Source: Sulfurimonas sp. (GTDB taxonomy: Bacteria; Campylobacterota; Campylobacteria; Campylobacterales; Sulfurimonadaceae). From it: a DNA stretch of 6,792 nucleotides. Under the pieces are notes generated by a model. It made no database searches. It was given only the letters and a program-made list of their open reading frames with translations, and was not told the DNA's origin. Shown piece by piece: positions 1 through 6,160 of the stretch (positions are counted from its first letter, which is position 1; each line of letters begins with the position of its first letter). The stretch is from the NCBI GenBank assembly GCA_015487435.1, contig WFPU01000080.1, forward strand, positions 1-6,792. Reading direction: 5' to 3'. Position numbers and translations under genes: made by a program.

Positions 1-52
1 AAAAGAAGATGTCGTTATCTTAAAACCTGTAAATATCTCAATAGATATATAG
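1..52 (+). CDS. 3' end of an unidentified protein (partial)
   Basis: Reading from base 2, an open frame encodes KEDVVILKPVNISIDI and stops at TAG 50-52; the gene begins left of the window. Two things favour this frame over the others. The peptide has an ordinary composition, and its stop codon lies inside the left arm of a strong intrinsic terminator on the same strand. A third frame stays open to the TAA at 112-114 but runs through the terminator and has a low-complexity composition. The fragment is too short to identify. Confidence 0.45.
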   Translation, partial: KEDVVILKPVNISIDI

Positions 53-86
53 AAAAAATAATATTTTTCAATATATCTATTTTTTT
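40..86 (+). terminator. Intrinsic terminator of the left-edge gene
   Basis: An 11-bp perfect stem pairs AATAGATATAT (40-50) with ATATATCTATT (71-81). One A/A mismatch (51/70) and six more pairs (GAAAAA 52-57 with TTTTTC 64-69) close on a 6-base loop. A run of seven T (80-86) follows on the plus strand. This is a textbook rho-independent terminator except that the stem is almost all A-T. The stop codon of the left-edge gene (50-52) sits inside the structure. Confidence 0.8.
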
Positions 87-152
87 GCAACTAACATACG
101 GTTTTCTGTATTAAATATCTATTTTGTAGAATATAACTAGAGATTTAACCAA

Positions 153-181
153 TATAATATACTATAAATAGTAGTATAGTA
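153..181 (+). promoter_or_regulatory. Upstream -10 box and inverted repeat (possible operator)
   Basis: The stretch 87-246 has no gene and is nearly all A and T. It holds a perfect TATAAT at 153-158. A 7-bp inverted repeat follows directly: TACTATA (160-166) and TATAGTA (175-181), with a third related half-site ATAGT at 168-172. An inverted repeat downstream of a -10 box and ahead of an HTH gene could be an autoregulatory operator, but AT-rich DNA produces such repeats by chance. Confidence 0.3.
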
Positions 182-234
182 CTTATATATTGCATAATAT
201 TATTTATTAAATGTATATTTAAGTATTTATCTCG

Positions 235-246
235 TATAATTTTCAA
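235..246 (+). promoter_or_regulatory. -10 box 6 bases ahead of the HTH gene start
   Basis: A perfect TATAAT lies at 235-240 and the ATG of the HTH gene starts at 247. Transcription normally begins about 6-8 bases after the -10 box, which would put the transcript start at or within a base or two of the ATG. No ribosome binding site precedes this ATG. No clear -35 box is visible, as is usual for Campylobacterota. Confidence 0.45.
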
Positions 247-486
247 ATGCAAATTAATGATCTATTTAACATTCTTCATAACTCAATAGAGTCTCAAAAC
301 AATGGGCGTAAAATATCCTTAAAAGATATGGCTCTGTCGTTGGGGTTATCTATGCGTACATATCAAGATTGGAAATTAGGAAGAGCAAAACCTCAAGCTG
401 CAGCTAGCGTTATAAAAATGTTGGGCAAACTTGATGATGATGAGATTATTAGAGCTGTTAGAAAAATAAACAGGTTAGAGGATTAA
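247..486 (+). CDS. Small helix-turn-helix (XRE-like) DNA-binding protein
   Basis: This 79-residue protein is essentially one DNA-binding domain. Residues about 24-46 read as a Cro/C1-type helix-turn-helix: SLKDMALSLGLS forms the first helix and turn, and MRTYQDWKLGRAKP forms the recognition helix with the usual W-x-x-G-x-x-x-P ending. A short helical N-terminus and an amphipathic C-terminal helix (DDDEIIRAVRKI) flank it and could mediate dimerisation. There is no sensor domain, so it is probably an autonomous regulator. It is followed after 3 bases by a small basic protein, and the two are almost certainly co-transcribed. The ATG at 247 is the first in frame but has no Shine-Dalgarno sequence; a later start at M28 would cut into the HTH. 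An antitoxin or phage-type regulator role is possible but not shown. Confidence 0.7.
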   Translation: MQINDLFNILHNSIESQNNGRKISLKDMALSLGLSMRTYQDWKLGRAKPQAAASVIKMLGKLDDDEIIRAVRKINRLED

Positions 487-489
487 AAA

Positions 490-696
490 ATGGGGACACT
501 TACAACTAATGAAAGAGATGCCTTAGAGGATGTTTTTTTATCGATTCAATCTAAAAAAAACACATTTAACATATTTAAACAGAGTAGTTATTTTATATCA
601 AATTCTTTTAAAGTAGCTAAAACAGGAGTTAAAAATGCTAAATTTGACAAATTTGTACGTTGTTTTAATAAAAAGAAGAAAAATTTAAGCAAATAA
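490..696 (+). CDS. Small basic protein of unknown function
   Basis: A 68-residue protein that I do not recognise. The N-terminal third (TNERDALEDVFLSI) is an acidic amphipathic helix. The rest is strongly basic and ends in a lysine cluster (KKKK at 61-64), giving a high net positive charge. It has no signal peptide and no membrane segment. A good ribosome binding site, AGAGG (477-481), lies 8 bases before the ATG and inside the end of the upstream HTH gene, so the pair forms a two-gene unit. The charge suggests nucleic-acid or ribosome contact. Neither a toxin nor an RNA-binding role can be claimed from sequence alone. The clean RBS and spacing favour a real gene. Confidence 0.6.
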   Translation: MGTLTTNERDALEDVFLSIQSKKNTFNIFKQSSYFISNSFKVAKTGVKNAKFDKFVRCFNKKKKNLSK

Positions 697-742
697 ATTA
701 TAAAGTGTCTCTAGCTGAAATATTTATTAGTTTTGTGTTTAA

Positions 743-748
743 TATAAA
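743..748 (+). promoter_or_regulatory. Candidate -10 box of the HU gene
   Basis: TATAAA lies at 743-748, preceded by spaced T-runs (tattTATTag, TTTTgtg, TTT) of the kind seen upstream of Campylobacterota sigma-70 promoters. It would give a leader of about 40 bases. A small palindrome, ATTTTC-GG-GAAAAT (758-771), falls inside that leader. A second TATAAA at 699-704 is an alternative. Confidence 0.3.
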
Positions 749-794
749 AGCATAAGTATTTTCGGGAAAATTTTATTAATCCAAGGGTAAATTC

Positions 795-1079
795 ATGAAT
801 AAAGCGGAATTCGTAGAACTAGTTCAAGCAAGTGGTGAGTACAAAACTAAAGTTGAGGCTGAAAAAGCAATCAAAGCGTTTACAGACGCTGTTACATCTG
901 CATTAGTTAAAAAAGAAGATGTTTCTTTAGTAGGTTTCGGTGGTTTCTCTGCTGCACTGCAAAAAGGTAAAAGTGGTAAAGTACCGGGTACTGATAAAAC
1001 TTATACAACTCAAGATAAAATGGTTCCAAAATTTAAAGCTGGTAAAGGTCTTAAAGACCGTGTTGCAGCTGGTAAATAG
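795..1079 (+). CDS. hup: HU family DNA-binding protein
   Basis: The protein has 94 residues, about the normal HU length of 90-95. Residues 1-40 form the two-helix dimerisation base, GFGGF (47-51) begins the beta-saddle, and the DNA-bending arm carries the intercalating proline at P64 in GKVPGT. The end, VPKFKAGKGLKDRV (77-90), is the typical HU tail. The usual N or K before the arm proline is V; from memory, Campylobacter HU also has V-P here. HU coats and bends the nucleoid as a dimer. The start is firm: AAGGG (783-787) sits 7 bases before the ATG. The gene has its own 98-base leader region and a terminator after it, so it looks like a single-gene unit. Its GC-richer codons than the flanking genes fit high expression. 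Confidence 0.93.
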   Translation: MNKAEFVELVQASGEYKTKVEAEKAIKAFTDAVTSALVKKEDVSLVGFGGFSAALQKGKSGKVPGTDKTYTTQDKMVPKFKAGKGLKDRVAAGK

Positions 1080-1084
1080 TTTTT

Positions 1085-1110
1085 AAATTGTCGCTTTATA
1101 GCGACAGTTT
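1085..1110 (+). terminator. Hairpin terminator after HU
   Basis: The stem AAATTGTCGCT (1085-1095) pairs with AGCGACAGTTT (1100-1110) around a TTAT loop, giving 11 pairs with one T-G wobble. It starts 5 bases after the HU stop codon. The T-run after the stem is short (GTTTAGTCT), so it may be leaky. That matters because no separate promoter is obvious for the next gene. Confidence 0.65.
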
Positions 1111-1125
1111 AGTCTACTAAATCTT

Positions 1126-2571
1126 ATGAATCTAAATTTTTTTAACTCTTTACTTAAAAAAGGGTCAAAAAAATCAAACTTATCCCTTCCAGATTCTATC
1201 TTAGTAAAAAAGCTAAAGGTATTATGTAGGAAAAACAACTATCAATTATATGAAAACATCACTTTATATCATCATAACAACCATATATTTATCCCTTTTA
1301 TAATCCTAGATCCACTTCGAGGACTCTATCTTTTTGAAGACAAAAGTTGGGACTATAATGAACTAAATTCACATAAAATTGAAAAACAACATAACGCTGA
1401 AAAATCAAAAAATTCACTCTCTTACGAAAATACTACTAATTTCATACACAAAAAATTAGCTGAAGTGATAAATAACTACTCCGTTAGTGTGTTTAACTTT
1501 CTTTTAACTCAAAACCTGAGTTTTGAAGATTATAAACATTTAGATGAAGATAAAAAAGCCCTACTTCCAAAAGAAAAAATAATATTTAATGATACTAAAG
1601 ATAGTGAGATATTAGATAAACTAAAATCCGTTAAAGATGAAGATCCAAATATACTAAATAGTGAAAAATTAATAGTAAATCTACTAACACAATTTTTAAT
1701 TTTTGATAAAGATAAATCAATTAAATTAGCTAGCAATGAACAACAAAGTTTCATTTTAAATAGAGATTATAATGTAGAAAATCTTGAGGGACTTAGTCTA
1801 TCTGGCAAAACAAGTGCATTATTATTAAAAGCTATACTTCTTAAACTTGAAGATGAACAAACAAGCGTAACTATAATGAAACCAACTATTCTTAGCTGTG
1901 ATTTAGTAAAGATAAGTTTAATGAATTTAGTAGAGTACTCAAATGTAAATGTTGATATAACCTCCATAAATGTCATTACACCTCAAGAGTTTGAAGAATC
2001 AAGAGTTATAAGTGACTATATACTATGTGATGACTCTAATCTATTAAAAGAGGAATTTATAGATTATCTCTTAAGCTTTAGTAATAAATCAAAAATATCT
2101 TTAGTAAACTCAAAAAAAGAGATTGATATAAATTTCAAATTAACTAAAAAATTTCAAAAATATAATTTAGAAGTTAAATTTATTAAAACAAATCCTCAAA
2201 CTAAGACAATAGAGCTATTATCTAACTATTCAAAACTAGACAAATCAAAAAAAATTTTAGCAATTAGTAACAATGCAACTAAAATCAATATACTAAAAAA
2301 TCTTACAGTTTCACTAAAAGAAAAGATTTCTATGCTTGATAGTTCCAAAAAAATTATCGACCAAGATGTAAGTTATATATTTTTAAGTGATTATGACAGC
2401 ATAAATACACAAAGAGCTGATATAATTATACTCTTAGATATGTGTGAGCTATCTCAAGACAAACTAGGTTATGCGATAAGTTTAGCCAATGAAAAAGTGT
2501 ATCTAATATATGAATCAGAATGTGACAATATTAATACTCTTAAAAAAATATTTAAACAAGGAAAAAAATGA
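1126..2571 (+). CDS. Divergent NERD/superfamily-1 helicase-like protein
   Basis: A 481-residue, very Lys/Asn/Ser-rich protein. Residues about 30-115 resemble a NERD nuclease-related fold: hydrophobic strands FIPFIIL then LRGLYLF followed by E71-D-K73, matching the ExK of that family, though the usual aspartate on the earlier strand is not seen. After a linker comes a UvrD/PcrA-like ATPase half: a Q-motif-like LASNEQQ (201-207), an intact Walker A GLSLSGKT (222-229), and a Walker-B-like strand DYILCDD (297-303) with DD in place of DE. The second half is about 180 residues. Its end, DKLGYAISLANEKVYLIYE (445-463), looks like SF1 motif VI, but the conserved S/T-R pair is replaced by SLAN. It is therefore probably nucleotide-binding, but may not be an active helicase. 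There is no Shine-Dalgarno sequence before the ATG and no earlier in-frame start. It shares an ATGA junction with the cyclophilin gene. Confidence 0.55.
   Translation: MNLNFFNSLLKKGSKKSNLSLPDSILVKKLKVLCRKNNYQLYENITLYHHNNHIFIPFIILDPLRGLYLFEDKSWDYNELNSHKIEKQHNAEKSKNSLSYENTTNFIHKKLAEVINNYSVSVFNFLLTQNLSFEDYKHLDEDKKALLPKEKIIFNDTKDSEILDKLKSVKDEDPNILNSEKLIVNLLTQFLIFDKDKSIKLASNEQQSFILNRDYNVENLEGLSLSGKTSALLLKAILLKLEDEQTSVTIMKPTILSCDLVKISLMNLVEYSNVNVDITSINVITPQEFEESRVISDYILCDDSNLLKEEFIDYLLSFSNKSKISLVNSKKEIDINFKLTKKFQKYNLEVKFIKTNPQTKTIELLSNYSKLDKSKKILAISNNATKINILKNLTVSLKEKISMLDSSKKIIDQDVSYIFLSDYDSINTQRADIIILLDMCELSQDKLGYAISLANEKVYLIYESECDNINTLKKIFKQGKK
2558..2571 (+). promoter_or_regulatory. Ribosome binding site and ATGA start/stop overlap
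   Basis: AAGGA (2558-2562) lies 5 bases before the cyclophilin ATG (2568). The upstream stop TGA (2569-2571) overlaps that ATG. This arrangement favours translational coupling of the two genes. Confidence 0.75.
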
Positions 2572-3128
2572 TTACGAAGTATTCCCTCGGAAAAAAAATA
2601 CTAAGTGTAATACTAATATTACTATCTATAAATCTAATGGCAAAAGATGCAAACCCAATAGCAATACTAGAGACTACACAAGGTTCAATAGAGTTGGAAC
2701 TATATCCGGAGATTGCACCATTAGCAGTTGAGAATTTTACAACACATATAAAAAATGGATACTATGATGGTGTAGCATTTCACAGAATTATTAAAGATTT
2801 CATGATTCAAGGTGGAGATCCAACTGAGAGCGGTCGTGGTGGAGAGAGTATTTGGAAAAAAGATTTCAAAGATGAATATAAAAATAAAACATTTAATAAA
2901 CCTGGGGTGCTTGCAATGGCAAATAGAGGTCCATACACAAATGGAAGTCAATTTTTCATCACAACAGCGCAAACTCCTTGGTTAAATGGAAAACATACTA
3001 TTTTTGGTCAAGCATCTCAAAGCTCTATGGATACTATTAAAAAATTGAATAATGTTGCAACTACTGGTAGACGCGGTGGCGATCGTCCACTAGAGCGTCA
3101 AGAGATTATAAAAGCTTATTTAAAATAA
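2568..3128 (+). CDS. Exported cyclophilin-type peptidyl-prolyl cis-trans isomerase
   Basis: This enzyme isomerises X-Pro peptide bonds during protein folding. The 186 residues begin with a signal peptide (KK at 9-10, hydrophobic 11-23, probable cut after A25) and no lipobox cysteine, so the product is likely soluble in the periplasm. The cyclophilin fold spans about 30-186. Active-site residues can be matched to human CypA: R73 in FHR, F78, M79 and Q81 in FMIQGGDP, F130 in GSQFFIT, W138 and H143 in WLNGKH. The catalytic arginine and the tryptophan are both present, so it should be active. Length is close to that of single-domain bacterial cyclophilins plus a signal. It is coupled to the helicase-like gene by ATGA overlap, an unexpected partner for a periplasmic enzyme. 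A hairpin follows it. Confidence 0.92.
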   Translation: MITKYSLGKKILSVILILLSINLMAKDANPIAILETTQGSIELELYPEIAPLAVENFTTHIKNGYYDGVAFHRIIKDFMIQGGDPTESGRGGESIWKKDFKDEYKNKTFNKPGVLAMANRGPYTNGSQFFITTAQTPWLNGKHTIFGQASQSSMDTIKKLNNVATTGRRGGDRPLERQEIIKAYLK

Positions 3129-3132
3129 CACC

Positions 3133-3162
3133 ATAACCATTTTGTAATATTCAAATGGTTAT
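3133..3162 (+). terminator. Hairpin after the cyclophilin gene
   Basis: A perfect 10-bp stem, ATAACCATTT (3133-3142) and AAATGGTTAT (3153-3162), closes a 10-base loop and begins 4 bases after the stop codon. Only AATTTC follows, so the U-tract is poor. It may be a weak terminator or an RNA-end stabiliser. The phosphate permease gene begins 30 bases later. Confidence 0.5.
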
Positions 3163-3191
3163 AATTTCAAAAAACCCACTAAGGCCATACA

Positions 3192-4841
3192 ATGGAAATC
3201 CAAACTATTGATAAACTTCAAAAAGAGGCATTAAAAAAGAGTTCTACCGACTTTTTAAGACTAGGTTTTGCACTTTTTTTTATGATTGCAGTCTTAACAT
3301 ATAGTTTTTTCAGTAATGGTGGTGTCCCAAACAACCTATTTTTAGCAGTAGCTGCTCTTATTGGTGCATATATGGCTATGAATATTGGAGCAAATGATGT
3401 AGCTAACAATGTTGGTCCAGCAGTTGGTTCACGCGCAATGACTATGACAACTGCCATTATCATAGCAGCTATATTTGAAGCATCTGGTGCTTTAATAGCT
3501 GGTGGTGAAGTTGTAAATACAATCAAAAAAGGGATCATTGATATCGATGCTTTTGGCGAGAATGCTGATCATTTTATTTGGGCAATGATGGCAGCTCTAC
3601 TTGCCGCTGCACTTTGGCTTAACTTCGCAACTATGATGGGTGCTCCAGTATCAACAACGCACTCTATCGTTGGTGGCGTTATGGGTGCTGGTATTGCTGC
3701 TGCTGGTTTTGGTATTGTTGATTGGGGGACAATGGGTAAAATTGCAGCTTCTTGGGTTATATCTCCAATATTAGGTGGTATAATTGCTGCACTTTTTCTT
3801 TATTCTATTAAAAAAACTATTGTCTTTAAAGAGGATAAAGTCAAAGCTGCAAAAACTTATGTGCCTATTTTTGTTGCTATTATGTCTTGGGCTTTTGTTA
3901 CTTACCTAACACTAAAAGGTCTTAAAAAAATATGGCCACAAGTTGTTGAAGTACTTAATTTCATACCATTTATATCTATAGAGATGAGTAAAAAACCAAC
4001 TCTATTAGTAGCCTTAACTATGGGTGGTGTTTTTGCAATAATTGTATATTTTTTCGTTAAAAACAAAATTAAAAACAATACAACTACTTTAGAAAATAAT
4101 AAAGCTTCGGTCAACACTCTTTTTACAATCCCTCTAATCTTTGCAGCAGCCTTGTTAAGCTTTGCTCATGGTGCAAATGACGTTGCAAATGCAATTGGTC
4201 CATTAGCTGCTATAAATGATGCCGTAGTAAATGGTGGAATATCTTCAAAAACCTCTATCCCTCTTTGGGTTATGGCAGTTGGTGCAATTGGAATTGCTCT
4301 AGGACTCGCTTTATATGGTCCAAAACTAATTAAAACAGTTGGAAACGAGATAACCGAGCTTGATCAAATTAGAGCATTCTCTATTGCGATGGCTGCTTCT
4401 ATTACTGTTATTATTGCTTCTCAGCTTGGGCTTCCTGTTAGTTCAACTCATATCGCAATTGGTGGTGTATTTGGGGTTGGCTTTTTAAGAGAATGGCTAC
4501 ATATTAAAGATAGTACAAATAAAATTATAGAAAAAGATCAAGAGATAATAAAAGATGAGAAACTAACTCTAAATGCTTATAAAACCGAACTACAAGCACT
4601 TGAATCAAAAGAAACACAATTACCTGCTGATTTTGAGCGAATAGCAATTTTATATAAGATGATAAAAGATGAGAATAGACTAATCAAATCCACAAAAAAA
4701 CATATCAAAAAAACGAAAAAAGTACAATATGTTAAACGCGATGCTGTCAAAAAAATTGTAGCTGCATGGGTCATTACAGTTCCAGCTGCTGCAACTTTAG
4801 CAGCACTACTATTTTATATGATAAAGGGAATTATGATTTAA
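3192..4841 (+). CDS. pit: Inorganic phosphate transporter, Pit/PHO4 family
   Basis: An inner-membrane permease of the PiT family, which moves phosphate with a proton, sodium ion or metal-phosphate. It shows the family's internal duplication: GANDVANNVGP (66-76) and GANDVANAIGP (327-337), each followed by a second signature, GAPVSTTHSIVGG (150-162) and GLPVSSTHIAIGG (413-425). Hydrophobic segments fill the two repeats, with a central loop about 290-310. Unlike E. coli PitA, a highly charged helical stretch (about 436-515, likely coiled coil) is inserted before the last membrane helix (522-545). From memory, Helicobacter-type permeases are similar. The 549-residue length fits that subgroup. AAGG (3181-3184) lies 7 bases before the ATG. 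No PhoU-like (DUF47) partner gene is next to it. The thioredoxin-like gene follows after 30 bases. Confidence 0.92.
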   Translation: MEIQTIDKLQKEALKKSSTDFLRLGFALFFMIAVLTYSFFSNGGVPNNLFLAVAALIGAYMAMNIGANDVANNVGPAVGSRAMTMTTAIIIAAIFEASGALIAGGEVVNTIKKGIIDIDAFGENADHFIWAMMAALLAAALWLNFATMMGAPVSTTHSIVGGVMGAGIAAAGFGIVDWGTMGKIAASWVISPILGGIIAALFLYSIKKTIVFKEDKVKAAKTYVPIFVAIMSWAFVTYLTLKGLKKIWPQVVEVLNFIPFISIEMSKKPTLLVALTMGGVFAIIVYFFVKNKIKNNTTTLENNKASVNTLFTIPLIFAAALLSFAHGANDVANAIGPLAAINDAVVNGGISSKTSIPLWVMAVGAIGIALGLALYGPKLIKTVGNEITELDQIRAFSIAMAASITVIIASQLGLPVSSTHIAIGGVFGVGFLREWLHIKDSTNKIIEKDQEIIKDEKLTLNAYKTELQALESKETQLPADFERIAILYKMIKDENRLIKSTKKHIKKTKKVQYVKRDAVKKIVAAWVITVPAAATLAALLFYMIKGIMI

Positions 4842-4871
4842 TGCCAACTTTTTTTGTCTCAAAGGTATGTT

Positions 4872-5366
4872 TTGAAAAAAATTAAACACTTTGCTAAAGA
4901 GATAATAGTTTTTTTTATCGTTATGACTATATTTGCCAATGTAATTAGTATCTATAGAAGTATGGATTTAAATAAAAATCACTTAAATATAAGATCCATA
5001 ACTCTTCTAAACAATATACAATACACCATCCCTGAAGATAAAACTATTATGATTTATTTTTGGGCTACTTGGTGTCCCTCATGTAAGTTAGAAGCTAGCA
5101 ATATTCAAAAAATTTCTGAAAACTATGAGGTTTTAACTATTGCTTATAAATCAGGTAGTGATGCTGATATACAAAAATATCTAGATGAAAATCAACTAAA
5201 TTATAATGTAGTAAACGACAATGATGGTTATTTAACAAGTAAATTTGATGTTTCAGTATTTCCAACAACCATAATATATGATAAAAATGGAGATATTGTT
5301 TTTAGTGATGTTGGATATACAAGTACTATAGGTTTGTATCTTAGGATGTGGTGGGCTAGTTTTTAG
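4872..5366 (+). CDS. Membrane-anchored thioredoxin-like protein (ScsD/TlpA type)
   Basis: A thiol-disulfide exchange protein facing the periplasm. I chose TTG 4872 as the start because AAAGG (4861-4865) lies 6 bases before it; a longer frame from TTG 4854 has no such site and adds 6 residues. From 4872 the protein has 164 residues. Residues 10-27 form a membrane anchor. The thioredoxin fold starts near 58, with WATWCPSC giving active-site C68 and C71 and the cis-proline in VFPTT at P131. The short C-terminus, ending LRMWWASF, resembles ScsD-type disulfide reductases. It probably shares a transcript with the phosphate permease. No DsbD/CcdA-type electron donor is in the window. The 3' end overlaps the convergent sodium channel gene by 11 bp. 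Confidence 0.8.
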   Translation: MKKIKHFAKEIIVFFIVMTIFANVISIYRSMDLNKNHLNIRSITLLNNIQYTIPEDKTIMIYFWATWCPSCKLEASNIQKISENYEVLTIAYKSGSDADIQKYLDENQLNYNVVNDNDGYLTSKFDVSVFPTTIIYDKNGDIVFSDVGYTSTIGLYLRMWWASF

Positions 5367-5374
5367 ATCTAGCC
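5354..5374. terminator. Weak hairpin at the convergent gene ends
   Basis: GGCTAG (5354-5359) and CTAGCC (5369-5374) can pair around a 9-base loop that contains the stop codons of both convergent genes. There is no T-run after the stem on either strand, so a bidirectional terminator function is only possible. Confidence 0.25.
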
Positions 5375-6159
5375 AAGAGTAATACTTTTAACTCTTTAAT
5401 TTCATCACTTAGTTTAGAAAATTCATCTTTTGTGTTGTACTCATTTTTATGTACCTCTTCTATTATGTTGGTCTCTTCATCTTTGTTTATCTCTGCCATT
5501 GCATCAACTACAATAGCTATTATAAGATTTACCATAATAAATGTAACTATAAATATAAATGGAACAAAAAATGTCCAAGCAAACGGATGAACTTCCATAA
5601 TTGGTCTTACAACTCCCATAGACCACGATTCAAGTGTCATTATTTGAAATAATGTATAAAAAGACTCACCTAGTGTACCAAACCACTGTGGGAAAGTATC
5701 ACGGTAAAGTTGTGTAGCCATAATTGCAAATATATAAAATATTAAAGTAAGTAGTGCTGCGATAGATGCCATACCAGGTATCACACTAACAAGAGCTACT
5801 ACAACTTTTTTCATTTGTGGGATTGCAGTTATAAGTCTAAGAAGTCTAAATACTCTTAGTATTCTTAAAATTTCAAATCCAGCACTAGCAGGAATTAGTG
5901 ATATAGCAACAATAGTAAAATCAAATACACTCCAAGAATCTTTAAAAAAAGACACCCTGTATACATAAACCCTTAAAATAATCTCTATTGTAAAAATAGA
6001 AATTACTAGCATATTAAAACCATCTATGTATAAGCCAATTTCATTCATTAAATCTCTTGAGGTCTCAAGCCCCATTGTGATACCATTTAAAACAATAAGA
6101 GTTATAATAAAATTTTTAAATTTATTACTATCTACAATATTTTTTATTACATTATACAT
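5356..6159 (-). CDS. Bacterial voltage-gated sodium channel (NavAb/NaChBac family)
   Basis: A six-helix ion channel subunit that assembles as a tetramer in the inner membrane. The 267-residue length equals that of Arcobacter butzleri NavAb as I recall it. S1-S3 span about 15-90, with N49, E59 and D80 in the countercharge positions. S4 carries R99, R102, R105 and R108 at every third residue, so voltage sensing should be intact. The S4-S5 linker is near 115-127. S5 follows, then the pore helix and the filter TLESWSM (175-181), with E177 giving sodium selectivity. S6 (about 196-220) keeps F203, T206 and V217. The tail has a charged neck and a coiled coil (about 246-264). The minus-strand ATG is preceded by a modest GAGAG about 6 bases upstream. 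It may serve sodium homeostasis, pH or motility; the neighbours do not decide. Confidence 0.95.
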   Translation of the reverse strand: MYNVIKNIVDSNKFKNFIITLIVLNGITMGLETSRDLMNEIGLYIDGFNMLVISIFTIEIILRVYVYRVSFFKDSWSVFDFTIVAISLIPASAGFEILRILRVFRLLRLITAIPQMKKVVVALVSVIPGMASIAALLTLIFYIFAIMATQLYRDTFPQWFGTLGESFYTLFQIMTLESWSMGVVRPIMEVHPFAWTFFVPFIFIVTFIMVNLIIAIVVDAMAEINKDEETNIIEEVHKNEYNTKDEFSKLSDEIKELKVLLLARSKN

Positions 6160-6160
6160 C

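Noticed and set aside
1530..1976. Two minus-strand frames inside the helicase-like gene
   Set aside because: They have low-complexity Ser/Leu/Phe-rich composition expected of antisense reading of an AT-rich gene, and no credible start signals.
2510..2731. 73-codon plus-strand frame across the ATGA junction
   Set aside because: It overlaps the well-supported cyclophilin in another frame and has a shadow-like composition rich in Asn, Thr and Ser.
2721..2972. 83-codon minus-strand Cys/Ile-rich frame
   Set aside because: Antisense to the conserved cyclophilin core; the many cysteines are reverse-complement readings of conserved codons.
3218..3538. 106-codon open frame on the minus strand
   Set aside because: It lies wholly inside the phosphate permease gene, antisense to its first signature; the permease frame has strong family motifs, so this is a shadow.
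4841..4885. ATG overlapping the permease stop (TAATG) as a start for the next gene
   Set aside because: This frame reaches a stop after 14 codons and does not enter the thioredoxin frame.
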